This document shows, piece after piece, positions 25,081 through 34,800 of a stretch of 35,701 nt of DNA. A program made the position numbers and the translations under genes. The notes under the pieces were generated by a model. The model was not told the origin of the DNA and ran no database searches. It saw only the letters and a program-made list of their open reading frames with translations. Each line of letters opens with the position of its first letter. The stretch's first letter is position 1. The DNA is from Bacteroidales bacterium (GTDB taxonomy: Bacteria; Bacteroidota; Bacteroidia; Bacteroidales; UBA932): assembly GCA_017560625.1 (NCBI GenBank), contig JAFZEP010000149.1, forward strand, positions 1-35,701, given 5' to 3'.

Positions 25081-27249
25081 TTACTCTGCAATAGCCTTGA
25101 TACCGATGAAGATCACTCGAGGCTGTGAAGAATTGGTAGTCTCCACCTTCACATCTGCTGCATCAGCAGAAGGCATTTCAATCTCATAGTAATCCGAACC
25201 AGCTAGTGTAATTGTGTAAGGAGGGTTTCCTGTAGCACCAGCATTAGGAGCCGGAGTCATTGTTGTGAGAGTAGTACCATTGATAGAGAACTTAATCTCT
25301 GACGAACTCTTGTTGGTCCATGCCACACAATAGAAGCCAAGCTTCTTTGTACCAGCAGGAACGTGGAGAGTTGCGTCACCTACAACAGAGCTTGTTCCAA
25401 GCTTGAGCATATTGTCTACAGCCACGCCGTTTACAGTACCTGTCTGAGCATTGCTGCCTGATGTGTTGTCATATGCCTTGTTGCCGAGAGTCCATGTGAT
25501 ATTACAGTCGAACTGGCCATCGCCACCTGCTGGAGGAGTAGGAGTCTCACCACCCTCATCTCCACCTGATGGAGGTGTCACCTCGATGCCGTCGAAACGA
25601 GCACCGGTGAGTCCTGCATAGTCAGAACCCTGAGCGAAGATGAGCTGCATGTTGCCGCTGTTGATAGACGAGATACCCTTGATCACGCCTGAACCCTGAG
25701 GAACTGCAGTAGCGCCGAATGTAGAATACTTAGAAGAGAACACCACGAATGTGTTGCCTGAAGCGTCCTCCATTGTGATGCTAGTATGTGCACCGCCCAT
25801 AACGAATGTCTTCGACATATCGTCTGCGATCACCTGAACGCCCTCAAGAGCGATATACTGACCCTCGTACTTGTTTGCGAGGAAGTCAGCCATTGTCACA
25901 GTCTTAGGAGTAACTGTGTTGCCTGAAGACACCTTAGCAATCTTTGAAAGTGCAAGACCGCTGATCTGAACTGCACCGTTGTACTCGCCTACAGTCACGC
26001 CACCAAGGCTGATCTGCACCTTATCGCCGAATGCGAAGCTGTGGTTCTCAGCAAGGTAGAACTGGAGAGCTGCAGTAGCGTCCTGAACATACATACCCTT
26101 CTTTGAAGTGAGGTTGTTGAGGTCCATGTTAGAGATTACAACACCCTCGATTACTGCATCCGAAGGAAGAGCTGAGCCATAAGCAAGCACCTCTGCAATT
26201 GTCATTGTTGCATTGCCGACTGGAGGAGTAGGAGTGTCACCGCCTGTGTTGCCACCTGCATTGCCTCCTGTTGTACCGTCGATAGCTACACCTGTTGAGA
26301 AGTCGATGGCCTGACCAGCCTCGCCAACCTCGAGGAGAACGTCATCGATGCTGTATGAGCTTGCATATGTAGAAACGAAAGCAACGCTGAGCTGAGCCGT
26401 TCCAGCAGGCACTGTGAAGTTGCAAGATGCAAGGTTCCAGTCACCATTTGTATCAGCACCCTCTGGGAATGCCATTGAAAGCTCAACCCACTTCTGAGCG
26501 TCAGCACTTACGTATGTCTTGAAGTGCTCGAAAGAGAATGTGTTGTCAGAGTCTGACTGATTATATCTCTGGCCACCGAATGAAAGAGCGTAGTCTGTCT
26601 TTGTGCCGTCAAGAGTGATCTTGTTGATCTTGAGGATTGAAGTACCTGTTCCGAAGAAGATCTTGTTTGATCCGGAACCAGCATAGTGAGAGTAACCGGA
26701 ACCGTCGTTTGAAGCCTTGCCTGATGTTCTTACAGACATCTTTCCGCCGAATTCGTATTCCACAGTTGAAGCACCTGAACCCTGCTTGTTGTCCCAGATG
26801 TTGTAATTTGAGTCAAGGTATGGCCAACCGTCGTTATTCTGCGCCTTCTCCACGTCGAAGTCGTTCTTATACATGACAAGAGCAGCTGCAGATCCGCCAG
26901 GACCTGCCTGATTTACTGTCAGATACTTCTTCTTGAGACCGATTGTGAACACGAGGTCAGCAGTACGGTCGAGTCCCTTGTTCTCAAGAACAGAGACTGT
27001 AACTGTCTGAGGATTTGCAGAAGCCGCGCCTGACTCAGGGGATACAACCACCCAGTCTGCGTCTGTCTGCACCTTCCAGTCGCGTGTAGCAGACAATGTA
27101 AGGTCCTTATCGCCACCCTCAGCGTCGAAAGTCATCTCGCTTTCACTGATTGTGATGTCCGGAGTGCCGAGATTCTGCTCAGCAGGCTCACATGCTGCAA
27201 ACATAGCAACAGCAGAGCACACCCCGAGAAATAAATTTCTAAGTTTCAT
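25081..27249 (-). CDS. Multidomain lipoprotein: BACON, beta-sandwich, DUF5689-like OB region
   Basis: A probable surface lipoprotein of 722 residues and first gene of the nuclease/TonB-receptor operon. The lipobox is FAAC (C20), followed by the acidic residue E. Regions are BACON at about 30-115 (GDKDLTLSATRDWKVQTDAD), a jelly-roll-like sandwich at 120-312 similar to choice-of-anchor or cleaved-adhesin modules, and a Gly/Thr/Pro linker at 325-345. OB-type DUF5689-like sequence follows at 348-555 (GVVISNMDLNNL, GMYVQDATAALQFYL, VTVGEYNGAVQISG). After a second PTPPAGG linker comes a C-terminal beta domain at 577-722. No catalytic motif is visible. It could capture substrate for the nucleases and receptor, with its OB domains the natural candidates for nucleic-acid binding (inference). 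Confidence 0.85.
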   Translation of the reverse strand: MKLRNLFLGVCSAVAMFAACEPAEQNLGTPDITISESEMTFDAEGGDKDLTLSATRDWKVQTDADWVVVSPESGAASANPQTVTVSVLENKGLDRTADLVFTIGLKKKYLTVNQAGPGGSAAALVMYKNDFDVEKAQNNDGWPYLDSNYNIWDNKQGSGASTVEYEFGGKMSVRTSGKASNDGSGYSHYAGSGSNKIFFGTGTSILKINKITLDGTKTDYALSFGGQRYNQSDSDNTFSFEHFKTYVSADAQKWVELSMAFPEGADTNGDWNLASCNFTVPAGTAQLSVAFVSTYASSYSIDDVLLEVGEAGQAIDFSTGVAIDGTTGGNAGGNTGGDTPTPPVGNATMTIAEVLAYGSALPSDAVIEGVVISNMDLNNLTSKKGMYVQDATAALQFYLAENHSFAFGDKVQISLGGVTVGEYNGAVQISGLALSKIAKVSSGNTVTPKTVTMADFLANKYEGQYIALEGVQVIADDMSKTFVMGGAHTSITMEDASGNTFVVFSSKYSTFGATAVPQGSGVIKGISSINSGNMQLIFAQGSDYAGLTGARFDGIEVTPPSGGDEGGETPTPPAGGDGQFDCNITWTLGNKAYDNTSGSNAQTGTVNGVAVDNMLKLGTSSVVGDATLHVPAGTKKLGFYCVAWTNKSSSEIKFSINGTTLTTMTPAPNAGATGNPPYTITLAGSDYYEIEMPSADAADVKVETTNSSQPRVIFIGIKAIAE

Positions 27250-27297
27250 GCTTTAATGGTATTAAAATATTTGTTTTGTCTTGTAAGTCTTAATCAG

Positions 27298-27328
27298 CAA
27301 AGATAACTATCGTGCCACACTTTTGCAA
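27298..27328 (-). promoter_or_regulatory. Consensus promoter of the nuclease/TonB-receptor operon
   Basis: On the minus strand TTG (27328-27326) is followed after exactly 20 nt by TATCTTTG (27305-27298), a full match to TTG-N20-TAnnTTTG. The first start codon is 48 nt downstream. No comparable box was seen before the later genes 18481-25077, which supports one long transcript. Confidence 0.75.
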
Positions 27329-27343
27329 TAGGCCAAAGGGCAC

Positions 27344-27370
27344 AAAAAAGCGACCCCCGAAGGAGTCGCT
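27344..27370 (-). terminator. Intrinsic terminator with UUCG tetraloop
   Basis: On the minus strand a 9-bp stem AGCGACTCC/GGGGTCGCT closes the stable TTCG tetraloop and ends in six T residues. It lies 10 nt after the stop of the gene at 27380 and cleanly separates that operon from the next. Confidence 0.9.
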
Positions 27371-27379
27371 AAACTTTTT

Positions 27380-28939
27380 CTAATACTCCGAAATCGGAGA
27401 AGTATTTCCTTTTGACAAGGCCGGGATTTCCAGCTTGAACATCTCGCCCGCGTTCTCGTTCGCATCAAGCGGGATAGCATAAAGCCTGTAGTCGCATCCC
27501 CATTCCAGCTGCACTTCCGTAAGGGATTCAGCGTAGAAGTTATATTCTCCCAGTAGAGCATCGTTCAGAAGCAGAGCACGCACATCTTCATCGGTAGCAC
27601 CCTCCCGCTCAAGCACATCCACAGGATAAATCGTGTAGATCGCATCTGTCGCCGATCCTCCGAAAGAGAATTTCAGACGCACCACAGCCCATCCTGCAAA
27701 ATCAGAATATGAAGCCGATGAAGCAGCTAATGCATCTCCGTCAAAATATTTCAATATCGAAGCTGAAACTGAAGCGTCTGTCGCTCCTTCAGCAGGAGCA
27801 TCGAACCAGCAGATAGCCACCTCAGAGGCATATTCGCCTGCCGAATCCACGCACACTGCGCATGCATAATGCCTCATTCCGGGCTCCAGCGAGAAGCTTC
27901 CTGTAGCAGGACCTCTCTGGGCATAGTATTTTGCGAACTCAGCTCTATCCTCACAATCACCCACTAGGATAGCCTTCTTTATCTCCTTATCAATCAACTT
28001 CTTGACACCATCAGCATTCGGGCCTCCATTTCTTTCCAATTCAGCCTCGCCAGCCACGATTGCAAAATAAGCCACACTGGCATCAGAAGGCTTGAATGTA
28101 ACACTTGCGCTACGTGCAGTCAAGCTGTTGTATGAAATCTCAAAAGTGACATCCGTCGGATCGTTCGGAGTCTGAGTGCGGAACTTCTTGGTAAAGAGAG
28201 GAGTCGTAAGTCCGCCGTCATATCCGAAGACTATGACCATATACTCTGTATCAGGATCCAGCTTGTCATCAAAAGAATGCACCATCTCTCCGCTGTTGGT
28301 ATGCAGAGGAAAGAACGGCTTGTAGTTCTTCATAAGGAACTCCTGAAGCTCGTCCATGGTCATGTCTTTGTATATATCTTCCGGGAATTCAAGCCACACA
28401 TAGTCGTCATCCGTCGTTGGTGTGATGAACAGCATAGCAGAAGTTGCAGTGATCTGATCCAGTTCTATCTCAAACGACATCTCCACCTGCTCCAGTGCTG
28501 GAGTTGTCTCAACCAGCATCTCCACATCGGAAGTCACGGCACCAAACTCGTCTGTATGACATGCAAACACAACAAAGCGCTGCTCCGGTTTGAGGCCTGT
28601 CACATCCCTGATATACTCCCCTTTCTTCATAAGGTCTGCAATAGCCAGATCGCTGTTTTCCAATATCGTAGTCTCAATGAAATTGGTCGCAACAGTCTGC
28701 ATGTCGTCAAAGTCTCCGAAAGTCTTCAGATAATCTTCCGTAGCGACGCCACAGAAATATGGAGAGGTCATATCATCCGGAGTTACCTTCACCTTGCAAT
28801 GACTCGAATGCATGTCCATGATCTCAATCTTGAATCCTTTACCGGAAGCACCTGGCTTTCCCTCCTGAGGATCCTTCTGATCGCAAGCCGCCATGACCAC
28901 GACAGCCCAAAGGAATATAAAATAGCGTAAGTTCTTCAT
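27380..28939 (-). CDS. Fibronectin-like repeat lipoprotein (paralogue of 29817-31790)
   Basis: A predicted surface lipoprotein of 519 residues. The ATG at 28939 gives lipobox MAAC (C19) followed by DQKD, an acidic surface-export type signal. The rest forms three to four beta modules of about 100-130 residues. Each starts like FEIELDQITATSAMLFITP or FEISYNSLTARSASVTFKP and ends in FRTQTP or similar, the pattern of fibronectin type III-like modules. The last module contains ILKYFDGDALAASSASYSDF, similar to YYDGTELAELDPTQFS in the paralogue two genes upstream. No enzyme motif is seen. It is last in a three-gene operon, 4 nt after the Omp28-like gene. It may bind protein or glycan; function unknown. 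Confidence 0.8.
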   Translation of the reverse strand: MKNLRYFIFLWAVVVMAACDQKDPQEGKPGASGKGFKIEIMDMHSSHCKVKVTPDDMTSPYFCGVATEDYLKTFGDFDDMQTVATNFIETTILENSDLAIADLMKKGEYIRDVTGLKPEQRFVVFACHTDEFGAVTSDVEMLVETTPALEQVEMSFEIELDQITATSAMLFITPTTDDDYVWLEFPEDIYKDMTMDELQEFLMKNYKPFFPLHTNSGEMVHSFDDKLDPDTEYMVIVFGYDGGLTTPLFTKKFRTQTPNDPTDVTFEISYNSLTARSASVTFKPSDASVAYFAIVAGEAELERNGGPNADGVKKLIDKEIKKAILVGDCEDRAEFAKYYAQRGPATGSFSLEPGMRHYACAVCVDSAGEYASEVAICWFDAPAEGATDASVSASILKYFDGDALAASSASYSDFAGWAVVRLKFSFGGSATDAIYTIYPVDVLEREGATDEDVRALLLNDALLGEYNFYAESLTEVQLEWGCDYRLYAIPLDANENAGEMFKLEIPALSKGNTSPISEY

Positions 28940-28943
28940 AATC

Positions 28944-29807
28944 TTATTTATAATCATATGTCACAGTGCTTCCGACAGGACACAGGATACAGTTTGCCAA
29001 GTCATAGCGTCCGTCCGAGCCAGCGGCATTGACAAGCACAAGCACCTTGCAGTTTTCAGCCTGCCATGTCTCATCAAGAGACAGAGTGAAAGTCTTTTCC
29101 GCCGTCTGGCCGGCCTGAAGTTCTCCAATCTTTTCTCCGTATATACGCAAATTGAGAGTATTTCCAGCCATTGATCTGACTGCATTGCCATGGGTGTTCA
29201 TCCAGTCCTCTGTCGCGCCTTCCTGTTTGCCTCGGATGCCATCTTCCAGCACCCACACAGCAACACGGTACTGTCCTGGCGTCGCAGCCTTGATCTGCAC
29301 ATTCACACCGACAGTCTTGTCTGACAGGCCTGCAGCCGCAGCAATTCCCACGTCAGCGGCTTCCTTGTGAAGTCTGTCAATGACACCGGTTATTGTACTG
29401 ACTGCCAATGAGGTTCCTGTATTTACTCTTGTCAGATTGAAGGTCAGTTCCGGATAATATCCATCGCAGAATGCCTGAGAAAGATTGGCTGCCGCCTGAG
29501 AATATGCCGGATCGCCCTCCTGATTATATGAATGTGCCGCAACATGCTGATATTTATCGGCATAATGTTCCATCTGAGACAGCTCCTTGAGCGAAGTCAT
29601 CAGGTTCGGACAGTTCGAGCAATATGTTCCGGTGTGCTGAAGGAGAAGAATCCTATGATTGAACTCCGTGTTTTCAGGCTGCGGATCTGCCGGGAGCTCA
29701 GGGATTGCAACATCGCCTGATGGTTCATCGACAGGCGTGTCTTTTTCCGCGCATGCAGCAAAAACAAGAGCTGCACAACATATAGAAATGAGGCTGTTTA
29801 TCTTCAT
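28944..29807 (-). CDS. Omp28-related lipoprotein with CxxC motif
   Basis: An outer-membrane-associated lipoprotein of 287 residues, similar to the Omp28 family first known from Porphyromonas gingivalis. The signal peptide ends in FAAC (C19). Residues 45-145 look thioredoxin-like: ILLLQHTGTYCSNCPN carries C63 and C66 where thioredoxins have their redox pair, and AAHSYNQEGDPAYSQAA follows. The C-terminal part is a beta domain (VGVNVQIKAATPGQYRVAVW, KTFTLSLDETWQAENCKVLV). It sits between two fibronectin-like paralogues with gaps of 9 and 4 nt, so the three are probably made together. It might handle disulphides or simply be a structural adhesin; redox activity is not shown. Confidence 0.85.
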   Translation of the reverse strand: MKINSLISICCAALVFAACAEKDTPVDEPSGDVAIPELPADPQPENTEFNHRILLLQHTGTYCSNCPNLMTSLKELSQMEHYADKYQHVAAHSYNQEGDPAYSQAAANLSQAFCDGYYPELTFNLTRVNTGTSLAVSTITGVIDRLHKEAADVGIAAAAGLSDKTVGVNVQIKAATPGQYRVAVWVLEDGIRGKQEGATEDWMNTHGNAVRSMAGNTLNLRIYGEKIGELQAGQTAEKTFTLSLDETWQAENCKVLVLVNAAGSDGRYDLANCILCPVGSTVTYDYK

Positions 29808-29816
29808 ATATCGATA

Positions 29817-31790
29817 TTATTTCAAAGAGTCTATAAATTCCTGAGCAGGAGATGCTCCACCATTGACGGCAGTGAATTCATGCAGTGCAAACGGTCCTGT
29901 GTAGCCCTCATCATTCACAGCTATACCCATGAAGGACACGATCTGATTGTAGTGCACAACCGCAAAGCCCTGAGTCCTGTCATTGTCACACTGATAGTCA
30001 AGTTCAAACAGGATGTCATCTCTTTCGGCCCAGCTTGCAAATTCGCCATATGTGAATGTGGTTCTCCAATGGGCAGCATCAGCGTTAGGAACAATTGTAT
30101 AAGGCACCATCACCATGCCCTTGCACTTGCTGAACTGTGTCGGATCAAGCTCCGCCAGTTCTGTTCCGTCATAATACTTGTCGATGACGAACTCAATGGC
30201 AGCATTGCTCTCAATAAGGACCGTCGTCCTGAACACTTCACTCGTAAATGGCTTTCTGTAGGCAATCTGTCCAGTTGCCATATTTACAGTGGCTGCAACA
30301 ATCATATGCTCCGTATCCTGCTCCAGACCGGTAAAAGTCCATTTCTGCTTGCCTATTGCAGCACCCATATCTGCCAGGTACTCTGCTCTTGTGCAGCTGA
30401 AGAAATCTGCGCCATAATCAATTCGTTCATCTATGAATCTGCAGATGGCCTCATCCGCCGAACCCTCAGAAGCAATGTACTCCTCATATTTCTTCATGGA
30501 CATGCAGTCATAGAAATAATACAGGCCAAGTTTCGGATGAATGTTGACAGTCACCTTGTTGTGCATGATGTCGGAAAGGACGAATGTCATCTCCTGAGCC
30601 TGCGGCCTTCCTCCTTCCGGAGCTGTAGTGAACTCCGCTCTTGTGAGGCCTGTCGTAGGAGCCCCATCCCAGCCGAAGCACAATACCACATAATCAGTCG
30701 AAGGGCTTAATGAGGATATCTCCTCCAGGTCCACTGTTGTGCCCTTGTACAGCACCTTGTCGAGCAGTCCCCATTTCTGATATGTCGCCACGAGGTCATA
30801 CATGATCTCTGTGTCAGACTCATAGTCCAGGAGCTGCTCCCTCGGCTGTATTGAGCATATAAACGGATCATCGTTCGATGGCGTCACAGTGCCGAGCACT
30901 GAGCAATATGTAGTTCCTGTAATGTCAATCTCAAAGGTATTCGCAGACTGGGCCGCCTTCTGAGTCCTGAATTTCACGACTTCAGCTTTTGTGTTCACAT
31001 AGAAATTCTCATCGATTCCCACAGCATAGGCCATGTACTCTGTGTCGTCCACAAGTTCGTCAAACACCAGGGATGCGCTTCCGACACTTCCAAGGTTCGC
31101 AACCATCTCCTCTGTCGTCCTGCCCATCGTCACATAATAGTCGACAAGAGCAAGAGCGTGAGTGGCAAAGGCCGTCTCATCGCCTCCCCACTGTTCATAC
31201 TGCTCCATCGAGAAGACATTCATGAAGAACACCGCATCCTTCTTGTCGGCTGTCACATTAACTGTTGCCTGGGTCAGCCCTATGTCTGTTATTTCTATAT
31301 TGAAGCTCAGCTCATTCTGCACAATTTCAGGGGTAGTGAACTCACACTTTGTGACTCCCGTAGTGAAATAGCCCTCATAATCAAGGCCGTATGCATAAAG
31401 ATAATAGGTCACACCAGGCATAAGGCCTTCCTCTTCATCTTCGAACGGACCCACATGCAGAAAATCCTTAAGCCAGTCGTAAAGAGACTTACCCTCTTCA
31501 GACGCAAGACGCTCGAACCATTCCAGATCATCGTCCTGATACTTATACTCATCGTCGAACGCACCGAACTCCGACTTCTCCACAATCATCACCACATATG
31601 GCATCTGCTCATACTTGGGCAGAACGGAAAAATGACACGATGTCGATGTGACATCGGTCACTTCCAGCTTGAAGTCATATTGTTCTTCCTGATTTCCCGG
31701 CTTCTCCGGCTCCTCCTGTTGAGGCTTTTCGCAGCCCCAGAAAAGAAACATGCCTGTCAGCAGGCACATTATTGTGAAAATACGATTCAT
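29817..31790 (-). CDS. Fibronectin-like repeat lipoprotein, first gene of a three-gene operon
   Basis: A predicted surface lipoprotein of 657 residues. The ATG at 31790 is chosen because it gives lipobox FWGC (C20); a start 16 codons upstream would precede the likely -7 box. After an acidic, Pro-rich tether come four fibronectin-like modules. They begin YDFKLEVTDVTSTSCHFSVL, SFNIEITDIGLTQATVNVTA, FEIDITGTTYCSVLGTVTP and MTFVLSDIMHNKVTVNIHP, and end in EFTTPE, KFRTQK, EFTTAP and VFRTTV. A C-terminal domain carries FVIDKYYDGTELAELDPTQF. It is a clear paralogue of the gene at 27380. No catalytic residues are apparent. Binding or adhesion is the most likely role. Confidence 0.82.
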   Translation of the reverse strand: MNRIFTIMCLLTGMFLFWGCEKPQQEEPEKPGNQEEQYDFKLEVTDVTSTSCHFSVLPKYEQMPYVVMIVEKSEFGAFDDEYKYQDDDLEWFERLASEEGKSLYDWLKDFLHVGPFEDEEEGLMPGVTYYLYAYGLDYEGYFTTGVTKCEFTTPEIVQNELSFNIEITDIGLTQATVNVTADKKDAVFFMNVFSMEQYEQWGGDETAFATHALALVDYYVTMGRTTEEMVANLGSVGSASLVFDELVDDTEYMAYAVGIDENFYVNTKAEVVKFRTQKAAQSANTFEIDITGTTYCSVLGTVTPSNDDPFICSIQPREQLLDYESDTEIMYDLVATYQKWGLLDKVLYKGTTVDLEEISSLSPSTDYVVLCFGWDGAPTTGLTRAEFTTAPEGGRPQAQEMTFVLSDIMHNKVTVNIHPKLGLYYFYDCMSMKKYEEYIASEGSADEAICRFIDERIDYGADFFSCTRAEYLADMGAAIGKQKWTFTGLEQDTEHMIVAATVNMATGQIAYRKPFTSEVFRTTVLIESNAAIEFVIDKYYDGTELAELDPTQFSKCKGMVMVPYTIVPNADAAHWRTTFTYGEFASWAERDDILFELDYQCDNDRTQGFAVVHYNQIVSFMGIAVNDEGYTGPFALHEFTAVNGGASPAQEFIDSLK

Positions 31791-31813
31791 TTCCTTGGGA
31801 TCATTATACTCTA

Positions 31814-31821
31814 CAAATATA
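31814..31821 (-). promoter_or_regulatory. Putative -7 box (TATATTTG) for the fibronectin-like/Omp28 operon
   Basis: On the minus strand TATATTTG matches TAnnTTTG exactly, 23 nt before the ATG at 31790 and just downstream of the previous gene's terminator. A -33 TTG at standard spacing is not evident. Confidence 0.5.
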
Positions 31822-31839
31822 GACAATAATAATCTCAAT

Positions 31840-31867
31840 AAAAACAGGCGACCCGAAGGCCGCCTGT
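31840..31867 (-). terminator. Intrinsic terminator with UUCG tetraloop after the 1138-residue lipoprotein gene
   Basis: On the minus strand the stem ACAGGCGGCC/GGTCGCCTGT (one G-U pair) closes a TTCG tetraloop and runs into TTTTT. It begins 22 nt after the stop codon at 31889. Confidence 0.9.
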
Positions 31868-31888
31868 CAATATCATATGGAATATGGA

Positions 31889-34800
31889 TTACTCAGCGTA
31901 AACTGTGAGGCTATCCATACGAACCTGACCACCTGTGAGTGAGCTGATCACATATGAGTCAGCAGCTGCATCCAAAACAACTGTAACTACAGAACCGTTT
32001 ACAGATACAGTTCCTGTTGTGATTGAGCTCTTCAATGCTGTTGCATATGAACCGTTGTTGCAAACGAACTCGATCTTAGTCATACCTGCGTACTCTACAG
32101 TGATCTTTGATGACTTGTAGAATCTTGCTGGTGCAGCATAGTCTGCAACGTTGCTTGTTGATGCTCCCTTGTCATTGATGAGCTTAATACCGTTCTGCTC
32201 CCAAACCTGCTGAGAAGTTGTGAAGACTGTTCTGTTTGCCTTGTCAGCAAAAGAAAGTTCTGCAGAACCTGCCGGTGCCTCAACTACTACGTCAGTGTGC
32301 TCAACGATAACGCCACCCTGAGCCATCTGAGGATTCTCATTGTAGAGAGTTCTCATACCCTTTACAGTGATGAGGTCACCCTTTGTGAGTGTGTTAGCTG
32401 GATCTGTAATACCTGCGCATGAGAGTCTGTAAGCAAGCATCTCACCAGTCTCGTCTGAGATGTAGAGAGAGATGTTGTCATAAGAAGCGTTGTATGCCTG
32501 ATAGATACCACTGATAGTACCTGAAACCTGGTACTCGATAGTGTTATCTGTCGCAGCGTTGAACTCAGCGACTGTAACTACCTTTGGTCCCTCTGGCTCA
32601 ACTGGCTCCTCAACTGGATTCTCAGCCTTCACGAGTGTAGGGAGAGTCTCAGGATACTCATAACCACCGTCTACAAGCGCCCAATTGTTGTTTGCTGAAG
32701 AGTAAGTGATGTCGTAGTAGTATGCTGCGTTGTAGATAGATACAGCCTCACCGTAACCCGTCTCTACACACCAAAGATAATATGCATAATCCTCGCCTGT
32801 AGGAAGAACATCAGTAACAGTAATATTACCTGTTTCATCTGTCTGACCGAGGAAACGTCCGTATGAGTCCATGATTGTGTAGTAGCTCATGTCCGGATCG
32901 TACATGAGAGTGAAGATATTCTTCTCTGTACTTGCACCGTTGATCACGTTGCCTGCAGGAAGAGTACCTGTTGTTGTGCCCTCAGCGAGAGGCGCCATAA
33001 CCTTTGTTCCGTTGAAGAACCAGTACTGACCGTTCTCGATAGGACCTACTGGGTCAGCGCCACCAACTTCCTCGAACACGATCTCGTAAGGTTCCTCAAC
33101 AGCTACGAATGGAAGCGGAGTAGGATCACCTGTAAGAGGCTCTGCACCGATCATCACGAGGTTCTCAGAAAGTTCTGAATAAGGATAGTCCACAGGATCC
33201 ATGAACTCATCCCACTCTGGATCATACTGAGTGAAGACAACCTTACCTGAAGTTGCATCAGTCTTAACGATCTCATATGCACCATACATGTAAGCACCGA
33301 AACCTGAACCGTCATTGAGAGGAACCGCAACTACCATTGCACCCTCCTCATAAAGACCGAGATCTACAAGAACGCCCATGTTGGCATAGTACCACTGCTT
33401 GCCGTCGAGCTCGTACTCTGGCTCTGGTTCTGCCGGAGTCTCACCTGGCTTGAGGCCTGCGTTCATAACCCATACCTTACCGTTCTCCTTGTCGAAGTAT
33501 ACGTCGTATGTTCCCTCTGGAGTTGTTACTGCGATATTGCTAGCACCACCATATACAACCGAAATCTCTGCATTTGCCGCATAAGTCACAGCCTCGGCAA
33601 GACCATAGCCATTATATGTTCCAGTTTCGAAAATCTTCAGTTCTATCTGGTCAGCACCATACTCACCGTAAAGTGCGGACGCCCAAACGAACTCAAGGTT
33701 CTTAGCTACAAGATAGCCACCTTCCTCAACGAGAAGAGCAGGAGCATATGTATTGCTCCAGGCCGCATCCTTGATTGTTCCAGACACCGAGTAAGTGATC
33801 ACAGCCGCACCTGGCTCTGTAGCCTCAGCTGGTGTCTTACCCTCAGACATTACATAATACTTCGATGCATCAGCTGCAAGGTAGATATCATACTTGCCAG
33901 CAGCGCTTACGGCAATGTTTGAACCACCCTTTGCCTGAATTGTGTTTGGATCTACAGAAGATCTGTCTGCACCAACCTCAGCAGCACCCCAAGCTGTTCC
34001 ATTGAGGAACTTCCACTGTGCGCCCTCTGCAAGTTCGAGCCCGTAGTATACATAGTAGTTTTCGTCGAGAACATCAAGCTGGAGACCTGCTGCGGCATCC
34101 CAGCCCCAGCCTTCGCCAGTGAATGAGCCTACGATATACCAACCTGACTTTGCTGGCTGCTCAGGCTGTTCAGGCTGCTCAGGAGCGACCTCACCTGGCT
34201 TAGTGCCTGGAGTCACAACCCAAACCTTAAGGTTGGCCTTGTCGAAATATACGTCGTAGTTGCCCTCAGCGCCTGTAACCATGATGTTGTCGCCGCCCAT
34301 CTTCACAGCGATCTCACCGTTTACTGGAGTGACAACATCCTCGGCTCTACCGTAGCCTGTCCATGTGCCTGTCTCAACGATCTTAAACTCAAACTGGTCA
34401 GCACCACCGTACAATGTAGCTGCAGTCACGAAAGGAACGTTCTTAGCCACGAGGTACTGGCCCTCTGCTGCCATGAGTCCCTCTGGAGCGCTGTTGTTCC
34501 AGTTGATGTTGTTGAGAGTACCTACAACTGTGTAAGTGATCTCCACTGGATCTGGGTTCTGTGGCTCCTTCTCACCTGGCTTGTAGCCCTGCTCCATAAC
34601 GTAAACCTCCATGTTCTCCACGCTGAAGTATACGTCATATGTGCCAGCCTCGCCATTGAGCTTGATGTCAGCTGCGTCACCACCGAGGTTTGCCTTAGAA
34701 TACTCTGCAGTTACGACTGCCACCTTACCGTTGACTACGCCTCTCTCTGAACCAGGAGCGACACCGATATTGGTAGCATCAGCCCAGCTCTCGTTGCCAC

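Noticed and set aside
28277..28930. 217-residue open frame antisense to the fibronectin-like gene
   Set aside because: His/Leu-rich sequence mirrors the coding strand; the minus-strand gene has signal peptide, domains and operon context.
29880..30710. 276-residue open frame antisense to the larger fibronectin-like gene
   Set aside because: No recognisable domain, no start signals, and it fully overlaps a well-supported gene.
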